Shown here: positions 33,214 through 42,600 of the stretch, in pieces
Layout of the letters: each line of letters opens with the position of its first letter
Numbering within the stretch: the first letter of the stretch is position 1
NCBI RefSeq assembly: GCF_000016425.1
Contig: NC_009380.1
Location: forward strand, 806,001-870,000
From: Salinispora tropica CNB-440
GTDB lineage: Bacteria > Actinomycetota > Actinomycetes > Mycobacteriales > Micromonosporaceae
DNA length: 64,000 nt
Direction: 5' to 3'
Program-made: the position numbers and the translations under genes
The notes under the pieces: model-generated
The model's input: only the letters and a program-made list of their open reading frames with translations
The model's database searches: none
Told to the model about the DNA's origin: nothing

Positions 33214-35616
33214 ATGGGCTTGGACAGGACTATGACGCAGAGCTCCAGGGTGCGACCGTGGCGGCTGGCCGACATGCCCGTCCGAGTCAAGGCGGCATTG
33301 ATCGTGTTGCCGACGGCACTTGCCGCGGTGGTCTCGACCGGATTCGGGCTCTGGTCCTCGGCTGGCGAGGCGGACGCCACCCGACATGCCGGGAGGATGT
33401 TCAGCGCGAGCGTCGCGGCTGACGAGCTGACCCAGCGATTGCAGGTCGAGCGGATCATCGCCGTGAGTCTGTTGTTGCCGGAAGCGGAGGTCACCGCCGC
33501 GGATTTCGAGCGCGCCGTTCAGGACACTGACCGCGCAGCGTCACGGTTTCACCAGCAGCGGGGTCGCCTCGACGAGCTTCCGTCATCCGTGCAAGCCGTC
33601 CTCACCAATGTGGATGCCGCCTTGACCGACGTGGGCACACAACGGCAGCGGATACGGGGCGAGGGTCCGGTGTCACTGTCGGCGGTGGCCTTCGGCTACC
33701 AGGGCGTCGTGGCGGACCTGGGCAATCTGCTGCCCACGATGGCGAGAAGCGGGGCCCCTCCGCTCCTCGAGGACGCGATGCGGGTGTCGGCGGCGTTGGC
33801 TCGGGCCCGGGAAGCGGTCGGCCAGCAGCAGGTGATGGTGTTGCAGGCGGTGGCGGCCAATCAACTGACGCCGGCGCTGCACGCTGAGATTGTCGCCGCG
33901 CGAGCGAGTCACGAGGAAGCGCTACGCGAGTTCGACCTCTCGGCGCGGTCAGGGTGGCGGTCGCTACTGGGGCGGACGATGACCGGCCCGGATGTGCTGG
34001 CGGCGGTGCGCCTGGATGGAGTGGTGTCGGGCACCGCACTGTACGAGCCCATGCAGCTGCCGGGTGGTGCCCAGCAGTGGAGTCGCGTGATGACTACTCG
34101 GGCGAATCTGCTGGCCGAGGTGCAAACGGTGGTCAACCGCGATATCGCTACTACCGCTGACGACTTGTGGATGGAGCAGGTTCGGGCAGCGGTGCTGCAG
34201 GGCATTGTGCTGATAGTGATGCTCGCCCTCGCCGTGCTCACCGCGTTCTGGGTGGCACGATCGCTGGTAAGCCAGCTCTCTGCCTTGGAGCAGGGTGCGC
34301 GGCGGGTCGCAAACGTGGAGCTGCCGGGGCTGGTGGAGCGGCTGGGGGCGGCATCGGACCCGGTAGCAGCACAGCGACTGACTGAGGGCACTGGAGCGGT
34401 CTCCGTGCCGGTCGTCGGCCGGGACGAGGTGGGCCGGGTAGCGAACGCCTTCAACTTGGTGCTGCGGTCGGCGGTGGACGCAACAGCGGATCAGGCGCGG
34501 AGCCGGGTTCTGGTAAGCGCCATGATCACATCGATCGGGCGCCGGGTGCAGGCGTTGACCGAGCGGCTGCTGGGAAGCATCGACACACTTGAACGTGATG
34601 AGGAGGATCCGGACCGGCTGGCCCGGCTCTTCGGCGTGGACCAGCAGGCGACTCGGCTGCGACGGTACGGCACGAACTTGTTGATCGTCGCCGGCGGCGG
34701 TCCGGGACGATCGCAGCGTCAGCCCGTCGAGCTCGTCGACCTGGTGAACGCGGCGTTGTCGGAAACCGAGGGCTTCGCACGGGTCACGATGGACCGCTTG
34801 GTCGAAGCCGAGATCGACGCCCGGGCGGCGGACGCGGTCAAGTCGATCCTCGCGGAGCTGCTGGACAACGCGACCCGGTTCTCTGCGGAGCTGGTGCGGG
34901 TGTCCGCTGGGTGGTCCGGGCGTGACGTGCGGATCCTCGTCGCGGATACCGGCCTCGGGCTACCCGCCGTGCAGCTGGAGCGGGCCAACCAGCTATTGGC
35001 GAGCTCGGAGCTGGACGTCGCGATCACCGACCAGATGGGCCTGGTCGTGGTCTCCCGCCTGGCGCGGGAGTTCGACATTTCGACCCGCCTTACCAAAACT
35101 CAGCCAACTGGCATCACCGCAGAGGTGACTGTCCCGGCGGAGTACGTGACCCGCCTGCGCATCCGCGAGTATGTTGTGCCCGGCCTGACCCGACCGTCCC
35201 CGACAGCGGCGCTGTCGCCGCGGGAGGCGACGGTTGAGCTGCCGCTTGTGCGTTCCGCGCAGGGTGCGTTGGCGTTGCCCGCGACGCCGACGCCGCCGGG
35301 GGAACGGGAGGCGGTCGCCCGGTCTTCCTGGCTGCACCCGGGAGGCGCCGCCGGCAGCGGGCCCCCAACCGCAGCTGATCCGGCCGTGCCGGACACCGGT
35401 GAGGCGACCACTGCTGGCCGTACCGCAGCCGGCTTGCCGCGGCGTCGCCGGCCGGCGCAGATGGCCGGCGGCTCACCAGCACGGTCCACCGGCTCGGAAT
35501 CCCCCGAATCCTCCGAATCGATCGATCCGGAGGCAATCCGAGCACAGGTCGCCGGCACAATGCGTGGCCTGCGAGCCGCGTCTGTCACCCCTCCCCTCTC
35601 GACAGGAGAACGCTGA
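33214..35616 (+). CDS. NIT-domain membrane histidine-kinase-like sensor, CvnA-like
   Basis: 800 residues. TM1 at about 25-45 (AALIVLPTALAAVVSTGFGL), an extracellular nitrate/nitrite-sensing (NIT) domain to about 325, TM2 (GIVLIVMLALAVLTAFWVA), HAMP, a dimerisation region, and an HATPase domain with N-box ELLDNATRFS and G-box DTGLGLP. In CvnA-type kinases the phospho-acceptor His lies in a DHxATRxRR motif; here it reads DQQATRLRR (Gln477). The C-terminal 200 residues are a disordered Pro/Ala/Ser tail. Stop overlaps the roadblock start (TGATG). It heads a train with a roadblock protein and a Liv-type importer. Confidence 0.85.
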   Translation: MGLDRTMTQSSRVRPWRLADMPVRVKAALIVLPTALAAVVSTGFGLWSSAGEADATRHAGRMFSASVAADELTQRLQVERIIAVSLLLPEAEVTAADFERAVQDTDRAASRFHQQRGRLDELPSSVQAVLTNVDAALTDVGTQRQRIRGEGPVSLSAVAFGYQGVVADLGNLLPTMARSGAPPLLEDAMRVSAALARAREAVGQQQVMVLQAVAANQLTPALHAEIVAARASHEEALREFDLSARSGWRSLLGRTMTGPDVLAAVRLDGVVSGTALYEPMQLPGGAQQWSRVMTTRANLLAEVQTVVNRDIATTADDLWMEQVRAAVLQGIVLIVMLALAVLTAFWVARSLVSQLSALEQGARRVANVELPGLVERLGAASDPVAAQRLTEGTGAVSVPVVGRDEVGRVANAFNLVLRSAVDATADQARSRVLVSAMITSIGRRVQALTERLLGSIDTLERDEEDPDRLARLFGVDQQATRLRRYGTNLLIVAGGGPGRSQRQPVELVDLVNAALSETEGFARVTMDRLVEAEIDARAADAVKSILAELLDNATRFSAELVRVSAGWSGRDVRILVADTGLGLPAVQLERANQLLASSELDVAITDQMGLVVVSRLAREFDISTRLTKTQPTGITAEVTVPAEYVTRLRIREYVVPGLTRPSPTAALSPREATVELPLVRSAQGALALPATPTPPGEREAVARSSWLHPGGAAGSGPPTAADPAVPDTGEATTAGRTAAGLPRRRRPAQMAGGSPARSTGSESPESSESIDPEAIRAQVAGTMRGLRAASVTPPLSTGER

Positions 35617-36026
35617 TGAGCGGCACAATCGGTCTGACCTTGAATTCGCAACTGTCGGCAGTGCTCGACGGGCTGGCCAAGCAGATCCCCGCTGTGGCAC
35701 ACGTTGTCGCGGTGTCCGAGGACGGTCTGCTGCTGGCCAGCACCGCTGGTCTGGATCGCGACCGGGGCGACCAACTCGCCGCGATTGTCTCCGGCCTGGT
35801 CAGCCTCGCCCGCGGCGCCACCGACCTGCTGGAGACCGGTGGTGTGCAGTTTCAGCTGCTGATGATGCGGGACGGGATCCTCGTCGTGCAGCAGGTGCCC
35901 GACGGGTCCTCGCTGGCGGCCCTGGCCCGCACCGACTGCGACCCCTCGCTGGTCGCCTATGAGCTGGCGGCACTCGCGGCGCGAATCGGTGAGCAGGTCA
36001 AGCCGGGACCACGCGTGGCGAGCTGA
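35616..36026 (+). CDS. Roadblock/LC7-domain protein, CvnB-like
   Basis: 136 residues, entirely one roadblock/LC7 domain: VLDGLAKQIPAVAHVVAVSE, then DGLLLASTAGLDRDRGDQLA and FQLLMMRDGILVVQQVPDGS. In conservons such proteins (CvnB) act with a CvnA sensor, a DUF742 protein and a small GTPase. Here only sensor and roadblock exist; the next gene is a binding lipoprotein. TGATG coupling with the sensor argues for a stoichiometric partner. Confidence 0.9.
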   Translation: MSGTIGLTLNSQLSAVLDGLAKQIPAVAHVVAVSEDGLLLASTAGLDRDRGDQLAAIVSGLVSLARGATDLLETGGVQFQLLMMRDGILVVQQVPDGSSLAALARTDCDPSLVAYELAALAARIGEQVKPGPRVAS

Positions 36027-36126
36027 CCTGCACCGGGGTTGCCCGGCGTGCAGGGGACCAACGTGCGCGACCGGGCGCCTGGCTGCGCCCCTTCTGAAGC
36101 CTCTCGAGGAAAGGACTTCGATCTCT

Positions 36127-37407
36127 GTGACCTCTCAACAGACCCCAGGCCGGTCTCGATGGCGCGTGGCTGTCGCCGCCGCGCTGCTGACAGCCGTCAC
36201 CGCCTGCACCGGCTCGAGCCTCGGTGGCGCGGACAACAGCGGTGAGGAGATCCGCATCGGCCTGATCGTGCCGAAGTCCGGCCCCTACAAGTCGGTCGGA
36301 GACGACCAGGTTGCCGGGTTTCGGCTGGCCCTGGAGAAGCTGGGCGGCGAGCTCGGCGGTCGACCCGTCAAGGTGATCGAGGCGGACGAGGGCGACGGCA
36401 AGGCCACCGCGCTCGCGTCGGCGCGCAAACTGATCGAGCAGGACAAGGTCCTCGCCCTGGTCGGCGGGGCGACCGCGGACACGGTGCAGACCGTGTACCC
36501 GCTACTGAAGGAGTCCGGGGTGCCGCTGATCGGCATCGGCGGACGGCCATCAACAGTGGAGGATCCGAGCTACCTCTGGTCCACATCCTGGTTGAGTCAG
36601 GAGACCGGCGCCGCGATCGCTGGCTACCTGCGTGAGCAGGTGGGCGATGACCGGGTGTGGGTGATTGGCCCGGACTACATCGGGGGTCACGACCAGATCA
36701 ACGGGTTCGTGGACGCCTTCCGTGAGGCCGGCGGAAAGCTGGCCAATCCGGGTGGGGAACCGACGTGGACGCCGTGGGCGCCGACGCCGACGACGGAGTT
36801 CTCCCCGTATCTGACAAAGATCAAAAATTCCGATGCCGCGGCGGTCTACACCTTCTACGCCGGCACCAGCGCCGTCGAGTTCGTCAAGCAGTACCGGCAG
36901 TACGGAGTAGATGTGCCGCTGTACGCCTCAGGCTTCCTGACCGAGGGCGCGCCGCTGGCGGCACTCGGAGAGCAGGCTGCGGGAATCTACACCAGCCTGA
37001 ACTACTCGACGACGTTGGACAACGCCGCCAACCGTGACTTCGTGCGCCGCTACAGCGCGGCCAACGACGGGGAGCTGCCAAACCTGTTTCACGTCTCCGC
37101 CTGGGATGCCGTACTCGTGCTGGACCAGGTCATCACCGAGGCGCTCAACGGCTCGGACACTGCGGCGACGACGGGTACCACCCCGGCCAGTCAGGCCGCT
37201 GCCGACGAGGCGACCGGTGGGTTGACATCGGAGTCGCTGACGGCGGCGCTGTCCCGGATCGGCTCGATCGACTCGCCCCGGGGCGCCTGGCAGTTCGGTC
37301 CAACAAACCACACCCCGGTGCAGGCGTACTACCTGCGCGAGGTAGCCCAGGACGGACAGGTGTGGGTCAACCGAACCGTGCAGACGCTGACCACCCTCGG
37401 TTCCTGA
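36127..37407 (+). CDS. Branched-chain amino acid-type ABC substrate-binding lipoprotein
   Basis: 426 residues, GTG start after AGGAAAGGA. A lipoprotein signal ends at lipobox VTAC (Cys27). The periplasmic-binding type I fold follows: IRIGLIVPKSGPYKSVGDDQ, VLALVGGATADTVQTVYPLL, and AVYTFYAGTSAVEFVKQYRQ, as in LivJ/LivK and amide/urea receptors. It is expected on the outer face of the membrane feeding the permeases at 38259 and 39134. Ligand unknown; the sensor in the same train suggests regulated uptake. Confidence 0.88.
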   Translation: MTSQQTPGRSRWRVAVAAALLTAVTACTGSSLGGADNSGEEIRIGLIVPKSGPYKSVGDDQVAGFRLALEKLGGELGGRPVKVIEADEGDGKATALASARKLIEQDKVLALVGGATADTVQTVYPLLKESGVPLIGIGGRPSTVEDPSYLWSTSWLSQETGAAIAGYLREQVGDDRVWVIGPDYIGGHDQINGFVDAFREAGGKLANPGGEPTWTPWAPTPTTEFSPYLTKIKNSDAAAVYTFYAGTSAVEFVKQYRQYGVDVPLYASGFLTEGAPLAALGEQAAGIYTSLNYSTTLDNAANRDFVRRYSAANDGELPNLFHVSAWDAVLVLDQVITEALNGSDTAATTGTTPASQAAADEATGGLTSESLTAALSRIGSIDSPRGAWQFGPTNHTPVQAYYLREVAQDGQVWVNRTVQTLTTLGS

Positions 37408-37424
37408 ACGGAGTGATTGACGCG

Positions 37425-38222
37425 ATGACGACAACCACCGGGTACATGTTTGACAACTCCACCGATGAGGCCGCCCGCCAGCTGCGGTTTCTCGGTGAGA
37501 TTCTCGACTCCGGCACCCGCCGGATCCTGACCGAGATCGGTCTGCGGCCGGGGTGGAAGGTCACCGACCTCGGCGCCGGGGCAGGCACGCTGACCAGCTG
37601 GCTCGCTGACCAGGTTGGTCCGGGTGGGCACGTTACCGCCGTGGACCTCGACCCCCGCTACATCCCGGCCGGCGCCAACGTCACCGTGCGCGCCGGGGAC
37701 ATCCGCACTATGGAGCTGGACGGGTCACAGCAGGCGGTGGTGGCCCGGCTGGTGCTGATGCACCTGCCCGAACGGGAGCAGGTCCTGGCCCAGCTGGTGC
37801 ACGCGCTCGCCCCCGGTGGGGCGATCGTGGTGGAGGACTGGGACTGCACGTGGCGGGACATGATTCGCCGTAGCCCCAGCCCCCGTGCGACCCAGTTGGT
37901 GGAGCAGTTCCAGGAATGCCTGCAGTCGTTCGGGGAGTCCCGTGGGGCGGACATGGGCTGGGCCAAACGAGCGCAGGAAGCGATGCTGCGGCTCGGTCTG
38001 ATGGACGTGGAGAGCCGCATCGAGTCGCGCTCGTGGTACGGCGGCACCGGCATCTGCCTGCTGCACCGATCCAATTCGATCCAGCGCGAGCCCCAGCTAC
38101 TCGAGGCGGGCATGACCCACGAGGACCTGGCCGAGCTGCGGCAGGTGCTGATGGACCCGGAGCTGGTGCTGTCGGGCTACCTGATGCACAGCACCGTCGG
38201 CCGCCGCCCCAGCCCGGCCTGA
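37425..38222 (+). CDS. SAM-dependent class I methyltransferase
   Basis: 265 residues. Motif I VTDLGAGAGTLTSWLA (about 46-61), an acidic residue in AVDLDPRY, GDIRTMEL and LVHALAPGGAIVVEDWD are standard Rossmann-fold methyltransferase motifs. It lies between the binding protein (17 bases upstream) and the LivH-like permease (36 bases downstream), so it probably modifies the transported compound or a related metabolite. Target not deducible; the family resembles UbiE/small-molecule methyltransferases. Confidence 0.85.
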   Translation: MTTTTGYMFDNSTDEAARQLRFLGEILDSGTRRILTEIGLRPGWKVTDLGAGAGTLTSWLADQVGPGGHVTAVDLDPRYIPAGANVTVRAGDIRTMELDGSQQAVVARLVLMHLPEREQVLAQLVHALAPGGAIVVEDWDCTWRDMIRRSPSPRATQLVEQFQECLQSFGESRGADMGWAKRAQEAMLRLGLMDVESRIESRSWYGGTGICLLHRSNSIQREPQLLEAGMTHEDLAELRQVLMDPELVLSGYLMHSTVGRRPSPA

Positions 38223-38258
38223 CCGGCTGCCCCGGTACGAACGGAAGGGAGGAGTGCC

Positions 38259-39137
38259 GTGGGCCTGAACGTGCTGTTCAACCCCTACACGATGACCGCG
38301 CTGGACGGTGTCGCGTACGGGCTGCTGCTGTTCACCATCGCCGCCGGACTCACGCTGATCGTTGGCGTCGCCGGCGTTTTCTCGATGGCCCACGGCACCC
38401 TCTACCTCGCCGGTGCCTACCTCGCCTGGCAACTCGCCGACGGCGGCTGGACCGGTCTCGCCCTCGCGCTTGCTGTCGCGGTGCTGTTGGGCGCCCTGGG
38501 GGGAGCTGGCCTGGCCGCCGTGGTGCGCCCGCTCATTGATCGGCCCCTGGATCAGGTACTCGCCACCCTCGGTATCGCCTACATCGCCGCCGATCAGTTC
38601 AACCAGGTCTTCGGCGCGGAACCGCGCTCGGTCGATCCACCCCGGGCGGTCGCCGGCTCGGTCATCCTCGGCGACTACCAGTACCCGATCTACCGCTTGC
38701 TCTTCATTGCGATCGGCCTCGTGGTGGTGGGGGGGCTCTTCTGGCTCGTCGAACGCTCCCGTGCTGGTGCGGTCGTCCGCGCGGTGGTCGCCGACCCGGG
38801 GATGGCGGCCGCGACCGGACTGCGGACCAGTGCCGTACGGGTGGGCGTCTTGGTCGGTGGGGGAGTCCTTGCCGTCGGCGCCGGGGTGGTGGGCGCACCG
38901 GTCATCGGCCCGTCGCCCGGGGTGGACACCACGGTTCTGGCCTACTCGTTGATCGTCTGCGTCGTCGGTGGTCTCGGCAGTATCCGGGGTGCGCTGCTCG
39001 CCGCGCTCGGGGTTGGACAGACCCTCACCCTCGGCGTCGCGATCGTCCCAGGCGCCGCCGCGTTCATCCTCGCCGCCGCCATGCTCGTTGCGCTCACCGT
39101 CCGGCATCGCACCGCACTCCCGGGACAGCCCGCATGA
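38259..39137 (+). CDS. LivH-type ABC permease
   Basis: 292 residues, GTG start after GGGAGGAG. About eight transmembrane helices; conserved segments GVAYGLLLFTIAAGLTLIVG, VFSMAHGTLYLAGAYLAW and RPLDQVLATLGIAYI characterise the LivH branch of the branched-chain amino acid permease family. It couples by ATGA overlap to the LivM-like gene. Confidence 0.9.
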   Translation: MGLNVLFNPYTMTALDGVAYGLLLFTIAAGLTLIVGVAGVFSMAHGTLYLAGAYLAWQLADGGWTGLALALAVAVLLGALGGAGLAAVVRPLIDRPLDQVLATLGIAYIAADQFNQVFGAEPRSVDPPRAVAGSVILGDYQYPIYRLLFIAIGLVVVGGLFWLVERSRAGAVVRAVVADPGMAAATGLRTSAVRVGVLVGGGVLAVGAGVVGAPVIGPSPGVDTTVLAYSLIVCVVGGLGSIRGALLAALGVGQTLTLGVAIVPGAAAFILAAAMLVALTVRHRTALPGQPA

Positions 39138-40120
39138 GCGCGACTCGCACTCCGGTCGCCACCGGCACCCCGGACCGTCGGGCACGTCGACTGCCGCGAT
39201 GGAGTCTGCCCGCCCTCGGGGCCCTGGGCCTGGTGGCGGCGGTGACGCTACCGTGGCTGGTCAACGGGTACGTGATCGCGCTCGCCGCGACCGCTCTGGT
39301 CATGGCCGTGCTCGCGATGAGCGCCCAACTGTTGGTGGGTTGGGCCGGGCTGTCGCCGTTGGGGCAGGCTGGCTATCTGGTCGTCGGCGCGTACACCGCC
39401 GCGAGCGTCGCAACGTTGACCAACCTTGGCCCGGTCCAGCTGCTCGCGGCCACCGCAGCTGGGGCGATCGCCGCCGCCGTCACCGGCTGCCTGGCGGTAC
39501 GGGCCCGTGGTATCCCCTTCCTCATGGTCACCTTCGGCCTGGGTGAGCTGGTCCACGCTGCCGCCAACCAATGGGCTCCCGGCGGCAGCGAAGGCACCCA
39601 CACCTCGCCCGTCGTCGCACTGCCCGGCCTGCCGGCGATGGTCCGCCCCGGCTGGGTCTACCTGTATGTGCTGGCCTGCACTCTGGTCGTCGGTGTTGCC
39701 GTGGCGATCCTCGTGCGGACCCGATTCGCGCTGCTCCTGCGGGGCATCGCTGCCCACGAGCCCCGGGTGCAGGCGGCCGGGCACCACACCAACCGCCTAC
39801 TGCTCGCCGCCTACACGATTGCCGGTGGCATCGCTGGCGCGGCCGGCGCGTTGACCATCGCGGTCACCCGTTACGTCTCACCTGCTGACGCTGCCATGGG
39901 TGTCTCCGCCCTCGCGCTGGCCGCCGCCCTCATCGGGTCGGGCAGCATGCTCGGTGCCGGCGCCGGGGCCGTTCTCCTCGTCGCCGCCCGGGACTGGGCC
40001 AGCGGGCTGCTCGGCGGCCACGGCCCCACCCTGCTCGGCCTCTGCTTCCTCCTGTTGGCCTACCTGCCTCGGCTTCGCCAGGCCGGCCGTACCCTTCGAC
40101 TTTCCCGGAGGCGGACGTGA
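39134..40120 (+). CDS. LivM-type ABC permease
   Basis: 328 residues, nine or so helices. LLVGWAGLSPLGQAGYLVVG and GIPFLMVTFGLGELVHAAAN match LivM, and AAHEPRVQAAGHHTNRLLLA is the coupling-helix region. Start overlaps livH stop (ATGA); stop overlaps the ATPase start (GTGA). The full overlap chain shows a single operon. Confidence 0.9.
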   Translation: MSATRTPVATGTPDRRARRLPRWSLPALGALGLVAAVTLPWLVNGYVIALAATALVMAVLAMSAQLLVGWAGLSPLGQAGYLVVGAYTAASVATLTNLGPVQLLAATAAGAIAAAVTGCLAVRARGIPFLMVTFGLGELVHAAANQWAPGGSEGTHTSPVVALPGLPAMVRPGWVYLYVLACTLVVGVAVAILVRTRFALLLRGIAAHEPRVQAAGHHTNRLLLAAYTIAGGIAGAAGALTIAVTRYVSPADAAMGVSALALAAALIGSGSMLGAGAGAVLLVAARDWASGLLGGHGPTLLGLCFLLLAYLPRLRQAGRTLRLSRRRT

Positions 40121-41631
40121 CCACCGCGCTACTACGCCTTGCGGCGGTCAGCCACTCCTACGGCGCCCGCCGCGCGGTTGACGAGGTCACCGTTGAGTTG
40201 CCGGTGGGGGCCCGGCACGCAATCATCGGTCCGAACGGGGCCGGTAAGTCCACGCTGCTGCATCTCGTGGCCGGGACCCTGCGCCCTACCGCAGGTCAGA
40301 TCCACTACGCCGGGGCGGACATCTCTCGTTGGTCGGCACCCCGCCGTGCCCGCGCCGGCATCGCCCGCACCTGGCAACACCCCGCCCTCGCCCACCCCCT
40401 CACGGCCGTGCAGAACGTGCTGCTCGCCGTCCCCGGGCAGCGCCTCTCGGCGCTGCGTCCCCGCCCCTGGGCGGTGCTGGCTGCCCGAACCGCACTCACT
40501 CAGGTCGGCCTCGCCGAGCACGCCGACCGACCTGCCGCACAGCTCGCCTACGGCGACCAACGCCGTCTGGAGATCGCTGTCGCGCTCGCGGCCCAGCCTC
40601 GGCTGCTGCTGCTCGACGAGCCCTCCGCCGGCCTCGCCGTCGGCGAGGTCACCCGGTTGGCCGAGCTGATCCGTGCCCTCTCCGCCGACATCACCGTGCT
40701 GTTGGTCGATCACAATCTCGACTTTGTCGCCGCCGTGGCCGACACCGTGACGGTCCTGCACCACGGCCAGCATGTGGCCACCGGAGCTCCCGCCATGATT
40801 CGTGAGCACCCCGAGGTGCGCCGGGTCTACCTCGGCACCGACGTTCCCACGAGCCCGGCGGTGAGCAGCGCCCCGGAGCGCCCGGCGGCCGCCGCGGCGG
40901 GTACGCCCGTCCTGCGCGTGCGTAACCTGCGCGCGGGCTACGTCGGTGCATCCACGCTCACCGACATCACCCTCGACGTGCGAGCCGGGCGGGTGACCGC
41001 AGTTGTCGGCCGCAACGGTGCCGGCAAGTCCACCCTGCTCAACGCCCTCGCCGGGCTGCACCCGACCGAGCCGGGTACCGAAATCCTCCTGCACGGGCAG
41101 CCGTTGACCGGATGGGACGCCCGCCGCCGTGCCCGCGCCGGACTTGGAATCGTCCCGCAGGGGCGTCGCCTCTTCGCCGGACTCACCGTCAGTGAGCACC
41201 TCACGCTGCCGCGGCCGCGCTCCCGTTCCGGGGCCGTCGACACCGATCAGGTCCTCGACCTGTTCCCGGCGCTTGCACAGCGGCGCCGGCACCGGCCCCA
41301 CCAGCTCTCCGGGGGTGAGCAGCAGATGCTGGCCCTCGCCCGTGCACTGCTCGCCGGCCCCGATGTGCTGCTGCTCGACGAGCCCTCCGAAGGGCTCGCC
41401 CCCGCGATCGTCGGCCAGCTGGCAACGATCGTTGCTGGCCTCGCCGCCGCCGGTACCGCTGTTCTGCTCGCCGAGCAGAACCTCGCCCTGGCCTGTCAGG
41501 TTGGGCACGATATCGCCGTCCTCGACCGCGCCCGAATCGTCCGCCAGATCGCGACCACCGAAATTCGCGAGTACCCCACCGAGCTGCATGACCTACTCAC
41601 CGTCCCAACCGCTGCTCCGATGCCGGGTTGA
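40117..41631 (+). CDS. Fused LivG-LivF ABC ATPase
   Basis: 504 residues with two ABC domains that are normally separate LivG and LivF proteins. Domain 1 (1-240): GPNGAGKST, signature-like AYGDQRRLE, LLLLDEPSAGL. A linker of 15 or so Ala/Pro residues follows. Domain 2 (about 265-500): GRNGAGKST, LSGGEQQML, LLLDEPSEGL. It energises the LivH/LivM pore. A typical LivGF heterodimer is thus made as one chain. Confidence 0.9.
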   Translation: MTTALLRLAAVSHSYGARRAVDEVTVELPVGARHAIIGPNGAGKSTLLHLVAGTLRPTAGQIHYAGADISRWSAPRRARAGIARTWQHPALAHPLTAVQNVLLAVPGQRLSALRPRPWAVLAARTALTQVGLAEHADRPAAQLAYGDQRRLEIAVALAAQPRLLLLDEPSAGLAVGEVTRLAELIRALSADITVLLVDHNLDFVAAVADTVTVLHHGQHVATGAPAMIREHPEVRRVYLGTDVPTSPAVSSAPERPAAAAAGTPVLRVRNLRAGYVGASTLTDITLDVRAGRVTAVVGRNGAGKSTLLNALAGLHPTEPGTEILLHGQPLTGWDARRRARAGLGIVPQGRRLFAGLTVSEHLTLPRPRSRSGAVDTDQVLDLFPALAQRRRHRPHQLSGGEQQMLALARALLAGPDVLLLDEPSEGLAPAIVGQLATIVAGLAAAGTAVLLAEQNLALACQVGHDIAVLDRARIVRQIATTEIREYPTELHDLLTVPTAAPMPG

Positions 41632-41700
41632 CTGCGTGGCCAAACATGATCGGCGAGGGGCTGCCGGGTGACCTTCGGCGGGGCGGAGGTGAACAGCGGC

Positions 41701-41738
41701 CAGGGGCGAGTTCTCAGCTGATCGAGACTGTGCCCCTG
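41701..41738. terminator. Hairpin between convergent ABC and lipase genes
   Basis: CAGGGGC (41701-41707) pairs with GCCCCTG (41732-41738); inner bases can extend the stem imperfectly. It is the only structure between two convergent genes (stops 41631 and 41761). Confidence 0.5.
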
Positions 41739-41760
41739 ACCGGCTGTCCGGTCGCGCTTG

Positions 41761-42429
41761 CTAGGCGATGAAGTCTCGGACCTTGATGTAGTTGCTCGAG
41801 TCGTCGTTCATGCCAGTGTGCCCCTTGCAACCCACGGAGGTGTTTACCGCGCCATCCAGCTTCGCCGAACTGTCGGGATTGATCAGCGCGTCGCAGGTTG
41901 ACCAGAGGGTGGCGTAGTTCACGTTCCCCGGGGTTTCGTCGCCGGAGTTCAGAGAGTCGAGGAAGCTGCTGCCCCGAACCATTTCCTTGCACGACTGGTA
42001 GAAGGAGCAGAACCAGGACACGTCGGTGCCGTGATTGACGCCGGCGACTGAGACGAAGTCATCCACGGTGGCTGTCCCGCCACCGTTCTTGATGTACCAG
42101 CGAGAGCTCAGGGCGCCCATCGAGTGAGCAACGATATCAATCTTGGTGGCGCCGGTCGCGTCGAGCACGTCCTGCACCTTGTCGATGAGCTTCGCGCCGG
42201 TGGTCGCGTTGGACTGTTTCCAGTCGTAGGACCAGGTGTATAGCTCGGAGCTCTGGTAGCCGTCCGCCTTGAACTTGTTGATCCAGGTGTTCCAGGTGCT
42301 GGCGGAGCTGCTCAGGCCGTGGACGAAGAGGACGGGATTGCGGACCGCGGCCTGCGCAGCAGACGGGGCCACCAGCGCCGCCGTTGCCACCAGGACGGTG
42401 GCGATGGCAGTACGGACGAAGCGTCTCAT
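41761..42429 (-). CDS. Secreted lipase (class 2, LipA-like)
   Basis: 222 residues. A Sec signal ([20 protein letters not shown], cleavage after AQA) precedes a minimal alpha/beta hydrolase: [11 protein letters not shown] (oxyanion), [14 protein letters not shown] (nucleophile Ser in AHSMG, as in Bacillus subtilis LipA), a likely acid in the VNYATLWS to NPDSS region, and His in GHTGMNDD. Four Cys suggest two disulfides. The ATG at 42429 leaves the basic MRRFVR start typical of signal peptides. Extracellular esterase/lipase. Confidence 0.85.
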   Translation of the reverse strand: MRRFVRTAIATVLVATAALVAPSAAQAAVRNPVLFVHGLSSSASTWNTWINKFKADGYQSSELYTWSYDWKQSNATTGAKLIDKVQDVLDATGATKIDIVAHSMGALSSRWYIKNGGGTATVDDFVSVAGVNHGTDVSWFCSFYQSCKEMVRGSSFLDSLNSGDETPGNVNYATLWSTCDALINPDSSAKLDGAVNTSVGCKGHTGMNDDSSNYIKVRDFIA

Positions 42430-42600
42430 GGGGGTCTCTTTCGATCCAGGCAGGTCCAAACGGGTGGGCGTCGGACCTGGCGGTGGTGGGTGGGAGACTA
42501 TCCAGTGACGAACGTCAATGTCACATGAGAGTGATCGGGGGTGCTAGTGGTGCAATGTTTCGATCGGGTAACACTGGTGAGTGTCCAGTGTTAACCCGGT

